This document shows positions 14,864 to 25,488 of a stretch of 64,000 bases of DNA, one piece after another. The position numbers and the translations under genes were made by a program. How positions within the stretch are numbered: the stretch's first letter is position 1; each line of letters begins with the position of its first letter. This DNA comes from QHVT01 sp036399015. Its GTDB lineage: Bacteria; Acidobacteriota; Thermoanaerobaculia; Gp7-AA8. The stretch spans positions 135,781 to 199,780 of the forward strand of contig DASWNW010000038.1 of NCBI GenBank assembly GCA_036399015.1, read 5' to 3'. A model generated the notes under the pieces. It saw only the letters and a list, made by a program, of their open reading frames with translations, was not told the origin of the DNA and did not search any database.

Positions 14864-16078
14864 CTAGAAGGAGTACTGGTAGCGGACGGTCAAGACGTTG
14901 TCGGCCGGATCGTTCATCTCGTTGTCCGGCTTCTCGTAGGCGAACATCACTTTGCTGTGGGCGTCCCAGTGGAAGATGTAGGAGCCGCCGATGGTGCGCA
15001 CCGCGTCGTTCCGGACATCGGCGTTCGGGTCGTACTCGTCGAGGCGCGCGACGAGCTGGTGGCGCGTGCCGAGGTTCTGGATGGCGTAGAAGTACCAGCC
15101 GGCGACGTCGAACGACTCGGTACGCGTGCTGCCGGAGGCCGGCGCCTGCTTGCCGGTGATGTACTCGCCGCGGACACCGAGGCCGGGGACCGGCGTGACC
15201 CATTGGAAGTCGATGCCCTGACGCTCCTTGTCGAACTCGACTCCGGCGGCGTTGGTGCTCGTGGCGACGAGATCGGAGCCGCGATAGAGCGAGGCGCCGA
15301 GGTCGAGCGGGCCGAAGGAGTAGCCGACGCGGCCGACGACGTCCTTCCCTTCATTGAGGTCGTCGGAGCGGCCGGTGCCGGTGCCGTTGACCACCGCGAC
15401 CTGGTAGCGCAGCCGCTCGCCGAGCCCGAGGCCGGAGACCATCACGCCGCGATCGCGCTCGCCGGGGAAGAGGGTGCGGATGACGCGCGAGCGCTCCGGC
15501 ATCTCGCGCGCGCTCGACGAGTACATGATCTCGAAGCCGAACGGCCAGTTGAACTGACCCGCGGTGAGCGTGTTCTTCCAGGCGGTCCAGGGCTCGGTGA
15601 GCTCGACGTAGCCGTCCTTCAGTGTGACGCCGGAGGAGGTGACGTCGGGCTGCAGGACGAAGCGGGAGGTGGGGGTGAACTGGTAGGTGAACTTGACGCG
15701 CGCGCGGCGGACCGAGAACTGGTCGAGGTTGCGCGTGCCGGTCGTGCCGCCGAGTGTGTCCTGCGAGCGCTCGTCGTCGACGTACTGCGCCTGCAGGTAA
15801 CCGGAGAACTTCGTCCGGTTGAGCGCGTCGACGACGTTGCGCATCTCCGTGAAGGCCTCGCCGAAGCTCTCCATGCGGCCGTTCAGCTCTTCGGCCGACG
15901 GCGTGGTGGGGGTTCCCGGCGGGATCTCGTCGGAGCCGGGCTCGGTCTCGGGGACCCGCGGCTGTTCCTGCGTCCGCGCGGCCGCGGCGTCGATCGCCTC
16001 GCCTGTGATAGTCGGTACTTCGTCTGCAAAGACGGGCAGCGCGAGCAGCAGCGCCGTGCCGATCCACTTCAGTTTCAT
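14864..16078 (-). CDS. Phosphate-selective porin (OprO/OprP family)
   Basis: 404-residue outer-membrane beta-barrel. A signal peptide (MKLKWIGTALLLALPVFA) is followed by a Pro/Glu-rich stretch, a short coiled segment and the barrel. Family blocks include GYLQAQY, RRARVKFTYQFTPTSRFVLQ, AGQFNWPFGFEIMYSS and YITGKQ. The last residue is Phe (YQYSF), the usual signal for the BAM machinery. Together with PstS it should bring phosphate across the outer membrane. A possible Pho box lies upstream, and GGAGAAAA precedes ATG 16078. Confidence 0.88.
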   Translation of the reverse strand: MKLKWIGTALLLALPVFADEVPTITGEAIDAAAARTQEQPRVPETEPGSDEIPPGTPTTPSAEELNGRMESFGEAFTEMRNVVDALNRTKFSGYLQAQYVDDERSQDTLGGTTGTRNLDQFSVRRARVKFTYQFTPTSRFVLQPDVTSSGVTLKDGYVELTEPWTAWKNTLTAGQFNWPFGFEIMYSSSAREMPERSRVIRTLFPGERDRGVMVSGLGLGERLRYQVAVVNGTGTGRSDDLNEGKDVVGRVGYSFGPLDLGASLYRGSDLVATSTNAAGVEFDKERQGIDFQWVTPVPGLGVRGEYITGKQAPASGSTRTESFDVAGWYFYAIQNLGTRHQLVARLDEYDPNADVRNDAVRTIGGSYIFHWDAHSKVMFAYEKPDNEMNDPADNVLTVRYQYSF

Positions 16079-16135
16079 GCGAGTTTTCTCCTGCGCGCAG
16101 TCTGGGCAGCGGGAGAAAAGCGTTGAAGCAGACGG

Positions 16136-16152
16136 TGTAAAGAGAAGGTGAA
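16136..16152 (-). promoter_or_regulatory. Possible Pho box upstream of the porin-pstS operon
   Basis: On the minus strand TTCACC and TTTACA are spaced 11 bp start to start, like the direct repeats bound by PhoB/PhoP-type regulators. It sits in the 81-bp gap before the porin gene, about 60 bp from its start. Pattern-level evidence only. Confidence 0.4.
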
Positions 16153-16159
16153 GCGGGCG

Positions 16160-19100
16160 TCAGGAAGCGAGCGTGCCGACCGGCAGCCGCATCGTGAACG
16201 TCGACCCGGAGCCCTCTTCGCTCTCGACGGTGATCTCGCCGTCGTGCGCCTCGACGATCGCGCGCGCGATGTACAGGCCGAGCCCCAGGCCGCCGTAGTA
16301 GCGGCTGGAGACGTTGCGCGCGCGGTGGAAGCGCTCGAAGAGCTGCGGGATCTCGTCGCGCGGGATGCCGATGCCGTGGTCGGTCACCGACGTGGCCACG
16401 TGGCTGTCTTCACTCACCACGCGCACGTCGATGTCGCTCCCCTCGGGCGAGTACTTCAGCGCGTTCGAGAGGAGGTTGTCGACGACCTGCCGCATGCGGT
16501 CGGGGTCGGCCACCACCGTCGTCTCCGGCGCGTTGACGTCGAAATGGATGAGGCGCGCCGGATGCTGCACGCGGAAGGCGGAGATGCGCCCCTCGATGAA
16601 CGGCAGCCACTGGATCGTCTGCGGGTGGATCTGCAGGCGATTGGTCTCGATGCGCGAGACGTCGAGCAGCTCGGAGATGAGCCCCATCATCCGCTCGATC
16701 TCGCCGAGGACGGCGTTGATGTAGGTGGCGCGCTCGTGCGGCTCGAGGTCGTCCACGGTCTGCGCGAGGAGTTGCGTGTAGCCCTTGATGGTGGTGAGCG
16801 GCGTGCGCAGCTCGTGCGAGGCGACGGACAGGAACTCGTCCTTCTTGCGGTCGAGCTCCTGCAGCGCGGTGATGTCGCGGATGACGAGGACCGCGCCGAC
16901 GATGCCGCGGCTTTCGATCGGGGCCGCCGCGATGGAGAGGTCGAGGTCGCGGCCGGTGATGAGGTGCTTGGCCACGGCGAGGTAGTCGGGGACGGTCTGC
17001 CCCGCCAGCGCACGCGCGTACGGCATGTCGCTGCGCGGCACGGCGCGCCCCTCGGCGTCGCGGAAGTGCAGGCGCTCGAACGACCCATGCTCGATCGCCT
17101 CGGCGCGCGAGGCGAGGCCGAACATGTTCAGCGCGGCCTGGTTGACGTCGACGACCGTGCCGTCGCCGTCGTAGACCCAGAGGCCGTCCGTCATCGAGCC
17201 GAGGATGGAGTCGAGGCGGGCGGAGCGCTCGGCCATCAGCGTGGCGAGGTTCTCGATCTCGCGGCGGGCGCGCACCTGCTCGGTGACGTCCTGCACGAGC
17301 ACGGTCAGGCTCTGCGTGATGCCGGAGAAGCGGCCGCGCGCGGCGGAGATGATCCGGTTGACGTACGCCTCGCCGACGAGCAGCTCCTCGTCGACGCGCG
17401 GCTCGCCCGACTCGGCGACCTGCTTGAGGATCTTCTCGACCTCGGCCGGCAGCACTTCCGCGGCGCGCAGGCCGATCAGCTTCGTGTCGAACGAGATGCG
17501 GCCGAACTGCGAGACGTAGTCGATGAAGCGGGCGTTGGCGAGCTCGAAGCGGAGCTCGTCCGCGGAGATGACGGCGATGCCGATGGGGGCGCTCTCGAGC
17601 ACGCCCTCGAACCGGACGCGCGCGTCGACCTCACGGCGCGCGAGCTCCTCGGCGGCGCGGTGGCCGTCCTGCGCGATCGTCGTCAGGCGGTGGATGTGGC
17701 TGGCCGCACCAATGCGCTCGGAGACGGCGCGGGCGAACTCGAGGTCCTCCGCGTCGAAGTTCCGCCGGGGGTCGGACTGCGAGATCACCACCGCGCCGAT
17801 GCGCTCGCCCCACGACTCGATCGGATAGGCGATCAGGCTCTGCTCGCGCAGCTCGCGCTTCACCGCCCGCTCTTCCTCATCGCGCGCGAAGTCGAGCAGC
17901 GCATCGCCGCGGACCTCGTAGAACAGCAGCGGGCGGCCGATCTGGAACACCGTGCCGGCCAGCCCCTCACCGGGACGGAAGGGGCGGGCGGCGAAGAACG
18001 GACGGTACTGCGCGAGCGCCTGGTCGACGCTGGCGTAGCCGACCATCTCGAGCATGCCGGTCGTGGAGTGATAGAGGTAGATGCGGACGGTGCCGGCGAC
18101 CGCCTGGGCGATGCGGGCGGCGGGGTCGTCGAGGTTGTCGAAGCTCGGCGCCATCGCGACCATCTCGAGGCCGAGGTTGGCGAGGCACTCCGCGCGGCGA
18201 CGGCGCCACGACTCGCGCTCGGCGCTCTGGCGCTCCTCGGTCACGTCGCGCGAGAGCACGACCGAGCCGATGATGCGCGCCTTGTCGTCGCGGATCGGCG
18301 CGGCCTTGAGGTTCACGACCCGGTCGTCGTCGGTGCGGGAGTCGTGGACGAGGTAGTCGGACTTGACGACGTCGCCCTGCAGGGCGCGCATCGAGGGCAG
18401 CTCGTCGGTCGACAGCGGACTGCCGTCGATGTAGCGGTGCTGCATGTTGCGCAGCCGCCCCTCGGGGTCGGGCGTGAAAAGCACCGACGGCTCGCGCTGC
18501 GCCGCGGCGTTCATCCGCTCGAGCTTTCCGGCGGCGTCGTAGATCGCCGCGGCTTCCGGGATCTGATCGAGGATGGCGTTCACCTTCGCCATCTCGCGGA
18601 TGGCGCGGTTGTGGAGCAGCGTGTTGTTCAGCGCGAGCGTGGCGTAGCGGCCGATCTCCGCGAAGAGCGCGATCTCCTCCTCGGTCCAGTCGCGCAGCGC
18701 GTCGCACTGGTGGATGCCGAACGCCCACGGCTCTTCCTCGCGCGGGCGGAGGACCTGGATGAGCGCCGACTTGATGCGAAAGCGCTTCGCGAGCTCCGGA
18801 TCGAGCGCCGGATCGCCGTCCGCGATCGGCACCGGCCGCGGCGACTCCATCGCGCGGCGGATCAGCGCCTGCGAGGCGTCGAGCCGCACCGGCCCCTTGT
18901 CGGCGATCTGTTCTTCGAAGCCGGGGGCGGCGACGGTGAAGGCGACCTTCGCGTACTCCGCCTGCTCGTGCACCGGATGGAGGAGCCACGCGCGGTCGGC
19001 GCCGAACTCCTCGCGCGTCACCGCGACGATGCGCCGCAGCACCTCGCGCAGCTCGAGCGTGCCGGTGAAGGTCTCCAGGATTTTCGAGAGGAAGCGGTAG

Positions 19101-19426
19101 CGCTCCTCGGTCGTGAAGCGGGCGCGGTCGGACGAAGCCGGCGCGAGGTAACGCACCATCAGCCGGCGGATCGCGGCATCGTCATGCGGGACGTCGGGCA
19201 GCTCGAGCAGGCGCGCCATCGGCTGCTTGCTCTCGGCCGCGCCGCGCAGGCGCTGCAGGGCGGCGTAACCGCTCACCGCGATGAGGTGGAAACGCTCGCG
19301 ATCGAGCAGGTCGACCGCCTCCTCCTCGGAGCCTGCAACCACCGGTGTGAAGCTGAGCGAGCGCGCGACGTCCGCCGGCGTCCGTGCTGCGTTCTCGCCA
19401 GCGACGATGAGGACCTGATTGACCAT
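16160..19426 (-). CDS. Large hybrid-type sensor histidine kinase with GAF and PAS domains
   Basis: 1,088 residues, no membrane segment. An N-terminal 110-residue segment (QVLIVAGENAARTPADVARS) looks like a degenerate receiver without a phosphoacceptor Asp. A GAF domain (about 125-280), a PAS (about 290-410), a second GAF (about 430-600), two further PAS domains (about 620-735 and 750-860), HisKA with H871 in SHELRTPLTT, and HATPase (N box VDNLLSNALKYS, G boxes TDHGIGIP and GGLGLGLYIA) follow. It should autophosphorylate in response to cytosolic signals. No cognate regulator lies beside it. Its position before the phosphate genes is suggestive, but PAS/GAF architecture differs from PhoR. Confidence 0.9.
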   Translation of the reverse strand: MVNQVLIVAGENAARTPADVARSLSFTPVVAGSEEEAVDLLDRERFHLIAVSGYAALQRLRGAAESKQPMARLLELPDVPHDDAAIRRLMVRYLAPASSDRARFTTEERYRFLSKILETFTGTLELREVLRRIVAVTREEFGADRAWLLHPVHEQAEYAKVAFTVAAPGFEEQIADKGPVRLDASQALIRRAMESPRPVPIADGDPALDPELAKRFRIKSALIQVLRPREEEPWAFGIHQCDALRDWTEEEIALFAEIGRYATLALNNTLLHNRAIREMAKVNAILDQIPEAAAIYDAAGKLERMNAAAQREPSVLFTPDPEGRLRNMQHRYIDGSPLSTDELPSMRALQGDVVKSDYLVHDSRTDDDRVVNLKAAPIRDDKARIIGSVVLSRDVTEERQSAERESWRRRRAECLANLGLEMVAMAPSFDNLDDPAARIAQAVAGTVRIYLYHSTTGMLEMVGYASVDQALAQYRPFFAARPFRPGEGLAGTVFQIGRPLLFYEVRGDALLDFARDEEERAVKRELREQSLIAYPIESWGERIGAVVISQSDPRRNFDAEDLEFARAVSERIGAASHIHRLTTIAQDGHRAAEELARREVDARVRFEGVLESAPIGIAVISADELRFELANARFIDYVSQFGRISFDTKLIGLRAAEVLPAEVEKILKQVAESGEPRVDEELLVGEAYVNRIISAARGRFSGITQSLTVLVQDVTEQVRARREIENLATLMAERSARLDSILGSMTDGLWVYDGDGTVVDVNQAALNMFGLASRAEAIEHGSFERLHFRDAEGRAVPRSDMPYARALAGQTVPDYLAVAKHLITGRDLDLSIAAAPIESRGIVGAVLVIRDITALQELDRKKDEFLSVASHELRTPLTTIKGYTQLLAQTVDDLEPHERATYINAVLGEIERMMGLISELLDVSRIETNRLQIHPQTIQWLPFIEGRISAFRVQHPARLIHFDVNAPETTVVADPDRMRQVVDNLLSNALKYSPEGSDIDVRVVSEDSHVATSVTDHGIGIPRDEIPQLFERFHRARNVSSRYYGGLGLGLYIARAIVEAHDGEITVESEEGSGSTFTMRLPVGTLAS

Positions 19427-19455
19427 GAATGTCAGCGCGTCATGCTAGCAGAAGG

Positions 19456-19557
19456 GTTCCTCGGAGTTCCTCGGTTCCTCGGAGTTCCTCGGGGCCGCCG
19501 CCGAGCTCGCAGCACGCGCCGAGGAACTCCGAGGAACCCCGAGGAACTCCCGAGGAA
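19456..19557. repeat. Inverted array of GGAGTTCCTC units between kinase and mazG
   Basis: The left arm contains GTTCCTCGGAGTTCCTCGG and further units; the right arm (19519-19557) contains the complement CCGAGGAACTCCGAGGAAC. Each arm is itself a tandem of 9-10 bp units, so a long hairpin can form. The right arm supplies a GAGGA ribosome-binding site for mazG. Confidence 0.85.
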
Positions 19558-19563
19558 CCTACA

Positions 19564-20355
19564 ATGCGCCCCATGTCGAAACGCACCTTCGATGAGCTCG
19601 TAAAACTCATGACGCGATTGCGCGCCCCCGGCGGCTGTCCCTGGGACCGCAAGCAGACGCTTCCGGACCTGAAGGCGTACGTCATCGAGGAGGCCTACGA
19701 GGTCGTCGACGCCATCGACCAGGACGACCGGCGCGCGCTGGCGGAGGAGCTCGGCGATTTCCTGCTGCAGGCGGTGTTCCTCGCCGAGATCACGCGCGAA
19801 GAGGGGACGTTCGACATCTACGACTCCATCACCGCCATCCACGACAAGCTGGTGCGCCGCCACCCGCACGTCTTCGGCGACGTCGAAGCGAACGACGCGG
19901 AACAGGTCCTGGTGAACTGGGAGAAGCTGAAGCAGGACGAGCGGAAGGCGGAGAACAAGAGCGTGCTCTCGGGCGTGCCGCAGTCGATGCCGGCGCTGCT
20001 GAAGGCGTCGCGGCTCACCGAAAAGGCGGCGCGTGTCGGATTCGACTGGCGCCGCACCGAGGACGTCTTCGACAAGATCGACGAAGAACTGGCCGAGCTG
20101 CGGGAGGCGGTCGCGAACGGCGACACCGCGCACATCCATGAGGAGATCGGCGACCTGCTCTTCACGGTGGCGAACATCGCGCGCAAGGTGAACGTGAACC
20201 CCGAAGAGGCGCTGCAGTCGACGAACCGCAAATTCATGAGCCGGTTCGGGTCGATGGAGTCGCGGGTGCGCGAGCGGGGGCAGAATCTCGACCAGCTCGA
20301 GCTCGAGGAGATGGACAAGCTGTGGGACGAGGCAAAAGCGGCGGAACGCGCCTGA
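19564..20355 (+). CDS. mazG: Nucleoside triphosphate pyrophosphohydrolase MazG
   Basis: 263-residue protein with two MazG domains. The first contains RLRAPGGCPWDRKQTLPDLK and the metal-binding EEAYEVVDAI plus EELGDFLLQ; the second contains the matching IDEELAELREAV and EEIGDLLFTVAN. MazG hydrolyses (d)NTPs, and in some species modulates (p)ppGpp. The last residues (EEMDKLWDEAK) match the family. Start ATG 19564 is chosen for its GAGGA ribosome-binding site, with ATG 19573 as alternative. The 3' end overlaps yidD by 34 bp. Confidence 0.93.
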   Translation: MRPMSKRTFDELVKLMTRLRAPGGCPWDRKQTLPDLKAYVIEEAYEVVDAIDQDDRRALAEELGDFLLQAVFLAEITREEGTFDIYDSITAIHDKLVRRHPHVFGDVEANDAEQVLVNWEKLKQDERKAENKSVLSGVPQSMPALLKASRLTEKAARVGFDWRRTEDVFDKIDEELAELREAVANGDTAHIHEEIGDLLFTVANIARKVNVNPEEALQSTNRKFMSRFGSMESRVRERGQNLDQLELEEMDKLWDEAKAAERA

Positions 20356-20651
20356 GAAAGCTCACCACCTACGCGCTGCTGTTCGTGCTGGTGATCGCGC
20401 TGCACGACTTCTTCGCGCCGCACGGCCGCGGCTACGCCGCGCGCGGCGCCATCTTCGTCATCGACGAGTACCGCGCCCACGTCTCGCCGCGCCTGAAGGG
20501 GCGCGTGACCTGCCGCTTCACCCCTTCCTGCTCGGCGTACGGCCGCGAGGCGATCCGGAAGTACGGGTTCGCGGAGGGGGCTTCGAAGGCGGCGTGGCGG
20601 ATCGCCCGCTGCGGCCCCTGGACGAAGCAGGGGACGCGGGAGCTGCCGTAG
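20322..20651 (+). CDS. yidD: Membrane protein insertion efficiency factor YidD-like
   Basis: The C-terminal two thirds carry the YidD signature CRFTPSCSAYGREAIRKYGF followed by a WRIARCGPW motif, associated with membrane insertion of proteins together with YidC. An unusual N-terminal membrane helix (YALLFVLVIALHDFFA) precedes it, making the protein 109 residues instead of the usual 70-85. The start is taken as GTG 20322, inside mazG; a CTG at the mazG stop is an alternative. No yidC, rnpA or rpmH nearby, so it is displaced from the usual cluster. It overlaps nth by 134 bp tail to tail. Confidence 0.8.
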   Translation: MGRGKSGGTRLRKLTTYALLFVLVIALHDFFAPHGRGYAARGAIFVIDEYRAHVSPRLKGRVTCRFTPSCSAYGREAIRKYGFAEGASKAAWRIARCGPWTKQGTRELP

Positions 20652-21297
20652 CGGCGGCGGGCAGGTCGGCGCTCGGGCAGATGTCGTTGAGGACGCAGTT
20701 CGGGCAGTCGGGCTTGCGCGCGATGCAGACGCGGCGTCCGTGAAGGATGAGCCGGTTCGCGAAGGCGGTCCACTCGTCGCGCGGCACGATCTTCATGAGG
20801 TCCTGCTCGATGTCGACCGGGTCGGCGTGCCTGGTGAAGGCGAGGCGGCCGGAGAGGCGGGTCACGTGCGTGTCGACGATCACCCCGGCGTTGATGCCGT
20901 GCGCGTTGCCGAGGATCACGTTCGCCGTCTTGCGTCCGACGCCCGGCAACTCGACCAGCTCCTCCATCGTGCGCGGCACCTCGCCGCCGTGCTTCTCGAC
21001 GAGCGCCTTCGAGCAGGCGATGACCGCCTTCGCCTTGTTGCGGAAGAAGCCGGTCTGCTTCACGTCGGTCTCCATCGCCACCTGCGACGCCTCGGCAAAC
21101 GCCCGCGGGTTCGGGTACTTGCGGAAGAGCGACTTGGTGACGATGTTCACCCGCGCGTCGGTCGACTGCGCGGCGAGGATCGTGGCGATCAGCAGCTCGA
21201 ACGCGTTGTTGAAGTCGAGCTCGATCTTCGCGTCGGGGTACGCGTTCTTCAGCCGCGCATTGACCTCGGCGGCACGTTGCTTCCTCTGGGTCGACAC
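20518..21297 (-). CDS. nth: Endonuclease III
   Basis: DNA glycosylase/AP lyase for oxidised pyrimidines. 259 residues from GTG 21297. The HhH motif LPGVGRKTA carries the catalytic Lys, VDTHVTR carries the catalytic Asp, and the 4Fe-4S cluster motif CIARKPDCPNCVLNDIC has the C-x6-C-x2-C-x5-C spacing. The enzyme normally ends soon after this cluster. Here about 45 extra Pro/Arg/Ser-rich residues follow, encoded entirely on the antisense strand of yidD, so the tail is probably a by-product of the overlap rather than a domain. Confidence 0.93.
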   Translation of the reverse strand: MSTQRKQRAAEVNARLKNAYPDAKIELDFNNAFELLIATILAAQSTDARVNIVTKSLFRKYPNPRAFAEASQVAMETDVKQTGFFRNKAKAVIACSKALVEKHGGEVPRTMEELVELPGVGRKTANVILGNAHGINAGVIVDTHVTRLSGRLAFTRHADPVDIEQDLMKIVPRDEWTAFANRLILHGRRVCIARKPDCPNCVLNDICPSADLPAAATAAPASPASSRGRSGRSATPPSKPPPRTRTSGSPRGRTPSRKG

Positions 21298-21324
21298 GCG
21301 TGGGATTCTAAGCCGGAGTGGCCG

Positions 21325-21402
21325 GTTGCTCGTTGCTGGTTGCTGGTTTCCTGCGAGGCAGTGCCTCCGGCGGAAGCCGTCGAGTCACGAGCAACCAGCA
21401 AC
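21325..21402. repeat. Intergenic inverted repeat between nth and hutU
   Basis: Arms GTTGCTGGTTGCT (21332-21344) and AGCAACCAGCAAC (21390-21402) flank an inner palindrome GAGGC-AGT-GCCTC and a short stem. Resembles REP-type extragenic elements; it fills most of the 125-bp divergent spacer. Confidence 0.75.
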
Positions 21403-21422
21403 GGCAATAGAATCCACCCACC

Positions 21423-23087
<1,665 letters not shown>

Positions 23088-23144
23088 TGGAGCGGTGCCC
23101 GCTCTCGGGCACCGGGGTCGGCGGCCGAAGCGGCCGCCGCTCCA
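23088..23144. repeat. Palindromic double-hairpin repeat after hutU
   Basis: Outer arms TGGAGCGG / CCGCTCCA enclose hairpins GTGCCCG-CTCT-CGGGCAC and CGGCGGCCG-AAG-CGGCCGCCG. Same layout as the element in the KipI-KipA gene at 3836-3890. Begins at the base after the hutU stop codon. Confidence 0.85.
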
Positions 23145-23217
23145 CTCCAGAAAGCACCACCGCCCGGGTAGGGACAACACCTCGGCAGTACACTCCTCCT
23201 CACAGGAGACCGAGACG

Positions 23218-25488
23218 ATGTCCAACTGGACGCGCAGGAAGTTCATCACCGTCACTACCGTCGCCGGTGTCGCCGCCACGGAGATCGCGGCGCAGACGCC
23301 GCGGCGCTCCTCGAAGCCGGGAGCGACGCGCTACGCGGTCCATCCCTCGGTCGGCGTGGCGCGGCTCGGCAACAGCCCGGATGAGTTCTACCTCGAGCCG
23401 GAGTCGATCGGCGGCCTCCCGATCGAATGCACGCCGGACGGCACGCCGCGCACGAAAGACGGCAAGCCGGTCTTCGTCCGGAAGTTCAAGGACGCCGAGG
23501 GGCGCATCAAGCGGCAGGGGGCGCAGTTCCGCGTCTACGCGTTCGACTCGAACGATCCGTACGACCCCGGCCGCGAGATCACGCTCGACTCGCCCGAGGT
23601 GGAGTCGATCGAGTGGACGGTGCACCTCGCGAACAAGAAGGCCGTCTGGTACAACAACGACCAGTTCATCGGGAACACCTACCTCGCCGGCGATCCGAAC
23701 GCGGTGCAGGAGGATGCGAACTACTACCCGAACCCCAACACCCCACCCACGCCGACCGTCGACGCGAGCCTCCGCAACTGGTACATCCAGAAAGAGGATG
23801 ACCGGCAGCGGATGCTGATCATCGACCCGGGACCGCGCAAGGTCAGCCGTCCGGGACAGAAGGCGGCGTTCTCGCGCGACACCATCCCGCCGGACTACAC
23901 GAAAGGCGCGTTCCCCCCGATCGACCCGGAGAACCGGCGCGTGCCGTACGAGATCGACACGCTCGGCGACATGATGATGTCGCGCTCCGGCCGGCTGGTC
24001 GTGCTGGGCGGCTTCGGCAGGGCCGGCGGGCAGGTGCCGATCGCGACCTACACCGGCGCCGACACCTGGTACGACGACATCTCCGACGGCCCCGTCTGGT
24101 GCCGCCTCAAGCTGAAGGGGCAGGCAGAGCCGATCGTGCTGACCGCGTGGGCGCTGGTCGGCTCGCCGAAGTACGCGCCGGAGCTGCGCAGCATCTCGAC
24201 TCTCGACGACATCATGTTCGACGTCGGCACCCGCTTCTACAACCTCGTCCCGGAGCTGTACGACGAGGGGCGGTACCGCGACGGCGGCTACAACCCGAAC
24301 TACGAGGCCAACTACGCGCGCGACGTGGAGCCGATCCTCGAGCGCATCGGCGACTACATCTGGGTCGCCAACGTGCAGTCGATGGTCGCGTTCATCTCCC
24401 CCCGCTTCAACCCGCGCGACAACTCCGAGGCGAACCGGAAGAACCGGGAAACGTTCTTCTCCTACTTCCGCGACTCCTCGAAGAACGAGCTCTCCGCGCC
24501 GCGCCAGCAGCTCTTCCACAACCGCGTCCCCATGGTCCCGCTCAACTCCGGGTCGAACTCGGTGACGAACGAGAACCAGGACAAGTACATGGGGCTCACG
24601 CGCACGCAGTACTTCCTCCTCGGGCAGTGGGCGAAGGGGAAGTTCACGACCGGGACGGTGAAGCCGTGGCCGAACCGCGTCCATCCGCTCGACCGCGCGT
24701 CCGCCGGCAACTGCGTCGGCCACCCGATGTCGCCCGGGATCGAGGTGACGTGGTCGGTGCGCAACCCGGTCATCTACAGCGAGCCGTATCGCATCAAGAT
24801 CCACAAGGACGAGGCGTGGTATCGCGAGAAGGGCCTGAGCACGCTCGGCGACGAGACCGGCACGTATTTCGCGCGATTCCCGAAGCCGGGCGTCACGCCG
24901 CCGGCGTGGCTGGTGGTGCAGGACGGCTGCGAGCCGGGCGACCTCACCAAGCGCATGTCCGGACCCTGGATGTCGGACTTCTACCAGTGCTCGGTCGAGT
25001 ATGTGAACTTCAGCGACCCGCCCGCGACGTCGCAGCCGAACACCACCGCCATCACCGAGATCCCGACGCCGCCGACGTACTACACCTACTGGTGGCCGCC
25101 GCAGGCGCCGATGCACGTGCTCACCGGCGCGATGACGGCGCAGGAACAGGCGGACGCCGGCGTCCCGGCCGGGTTCCAGGTCTATTACACGCGCGGCGCG
25201 AACAACATCGGGAACCTCGTCATCAGCTGGTCGTACATGGGCTTCATCGTCAACGAGAACGAGTCGGACGAGGGGCGGATGTACCCCTACTTCGTCGAGA
25301 AGGAGCGGAACCACGACCGCTTCGTCGCGGCGGCGGTGGCGGTCGGAAGCCCGATCAACCAGATGTCCGCGACCGGCAGTTACGCGCAGCCGACGAACTA
25401 CTTCACGCTCGCCTGGTTCATGAAGGACGAGGCGGCCATCGCGGCGTGCGACGGCGTCCCGCCCGATGACCCGAGATGCAGGGACTGA
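23218..25488 (+). CDS. lodA: LodA-like quinoprotein amino-acid oxidase (CTQ cofactor), Tat-exported
   Basis: 756 residues matching the LodA/GoxA family, oxidases that deaminate amino acids such as lysine (epsilon position) or glycine with release of H2O2 and ammonia, using a cysteine-tryptophylquinone made from the protein itself. N-terminal features are the Tat signal TRRKFITVTTVAGVAA and the family start RYAVHPSVGVARLGNS. The cofactor-forming residues appear to be C499 in GNCVGHPMSPGIEV and W584 in GPWMSDFYQC, by analogy with the known Cys/Trp pair. The substrate cannot be told from sequence. The 13-bp overlap with lodB indicates coupling. An ACAGGAG ribosome-binding site lies before ATG 23218. 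Confidence 0.9.
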   Translation: MSNWTRRKFITVTTVAGVAATEIAAQTPRRSSKPGATRYAVHPSVGVARLGNSPDEFYLEPESIGGLPIECTPDGTPRTKDGKPVFVRKFKDAEGRIKRQGAQFRVYAFDSNDPYDPGREITLDSPEVESIEWTVHLANKKAVWYNNDQFIGNTYLAGDPNAVQEDANYYPNPNTPPTPTVDASLRNWYIQKEDDRQRMLIIDPGPRKVSRPGQKAAFSRDTIPPDYTKGAFPPIDPENRRVPYEIDTLGDMMMSRSGRLVVLGGFGRAGGQVPIATYTGADTWYDDISDGPVWCRLKLKGQAEPIVLTAWALVGSPKYAPELRSISTLDDIMFDVGTRFYNLVPELYDEGRYRDGGYNPNYEANYARDVEPILERIGDYIWVANVQSMVAFISPRFNPRDNSEANRKNRETFFSYFRDSSKNELSAPRQQLFHNRVPMVPLNSGSNSVTNENQDKYMGLTRTQYFLLGQWAKGKFTTGTVKPWPNRVHPLDRASAGNCVGHPMSPGIEVTWSVRNPVIYSEPYRIKIHKDEAWYREKGLSTLGDETGTYFARFPKPGVTPPAWLVVQDGCEPGDLTKRMSGPWMSDFYQCSVEYVNFSDPPATSQPNTTAITEIPTPPTYYTYWWPPQAPMHVLTGAMTAQEQADAGVPAGFQVYYTRGANNIGNLVISWSYMGFIVNENESDEGRMYPYFVEKERNHDRFVAAAVAVGSPINQMSATGSYAQPTNYFTLAWFMKDEAAIAACDGVPPDDPRCRD

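Noticed and set aside
13982..16126. 714-codon plus-strand frame over pstS and porin
   Set aside because: Antisense of two clear genes with signal peptides and ribosome-binding sites.
16148..19603. 1,151-codon frame antisense to the histidine kinase
   Set aside because: Arg/Asp/Ala-rich shadow of a clear multi-domain kinase.
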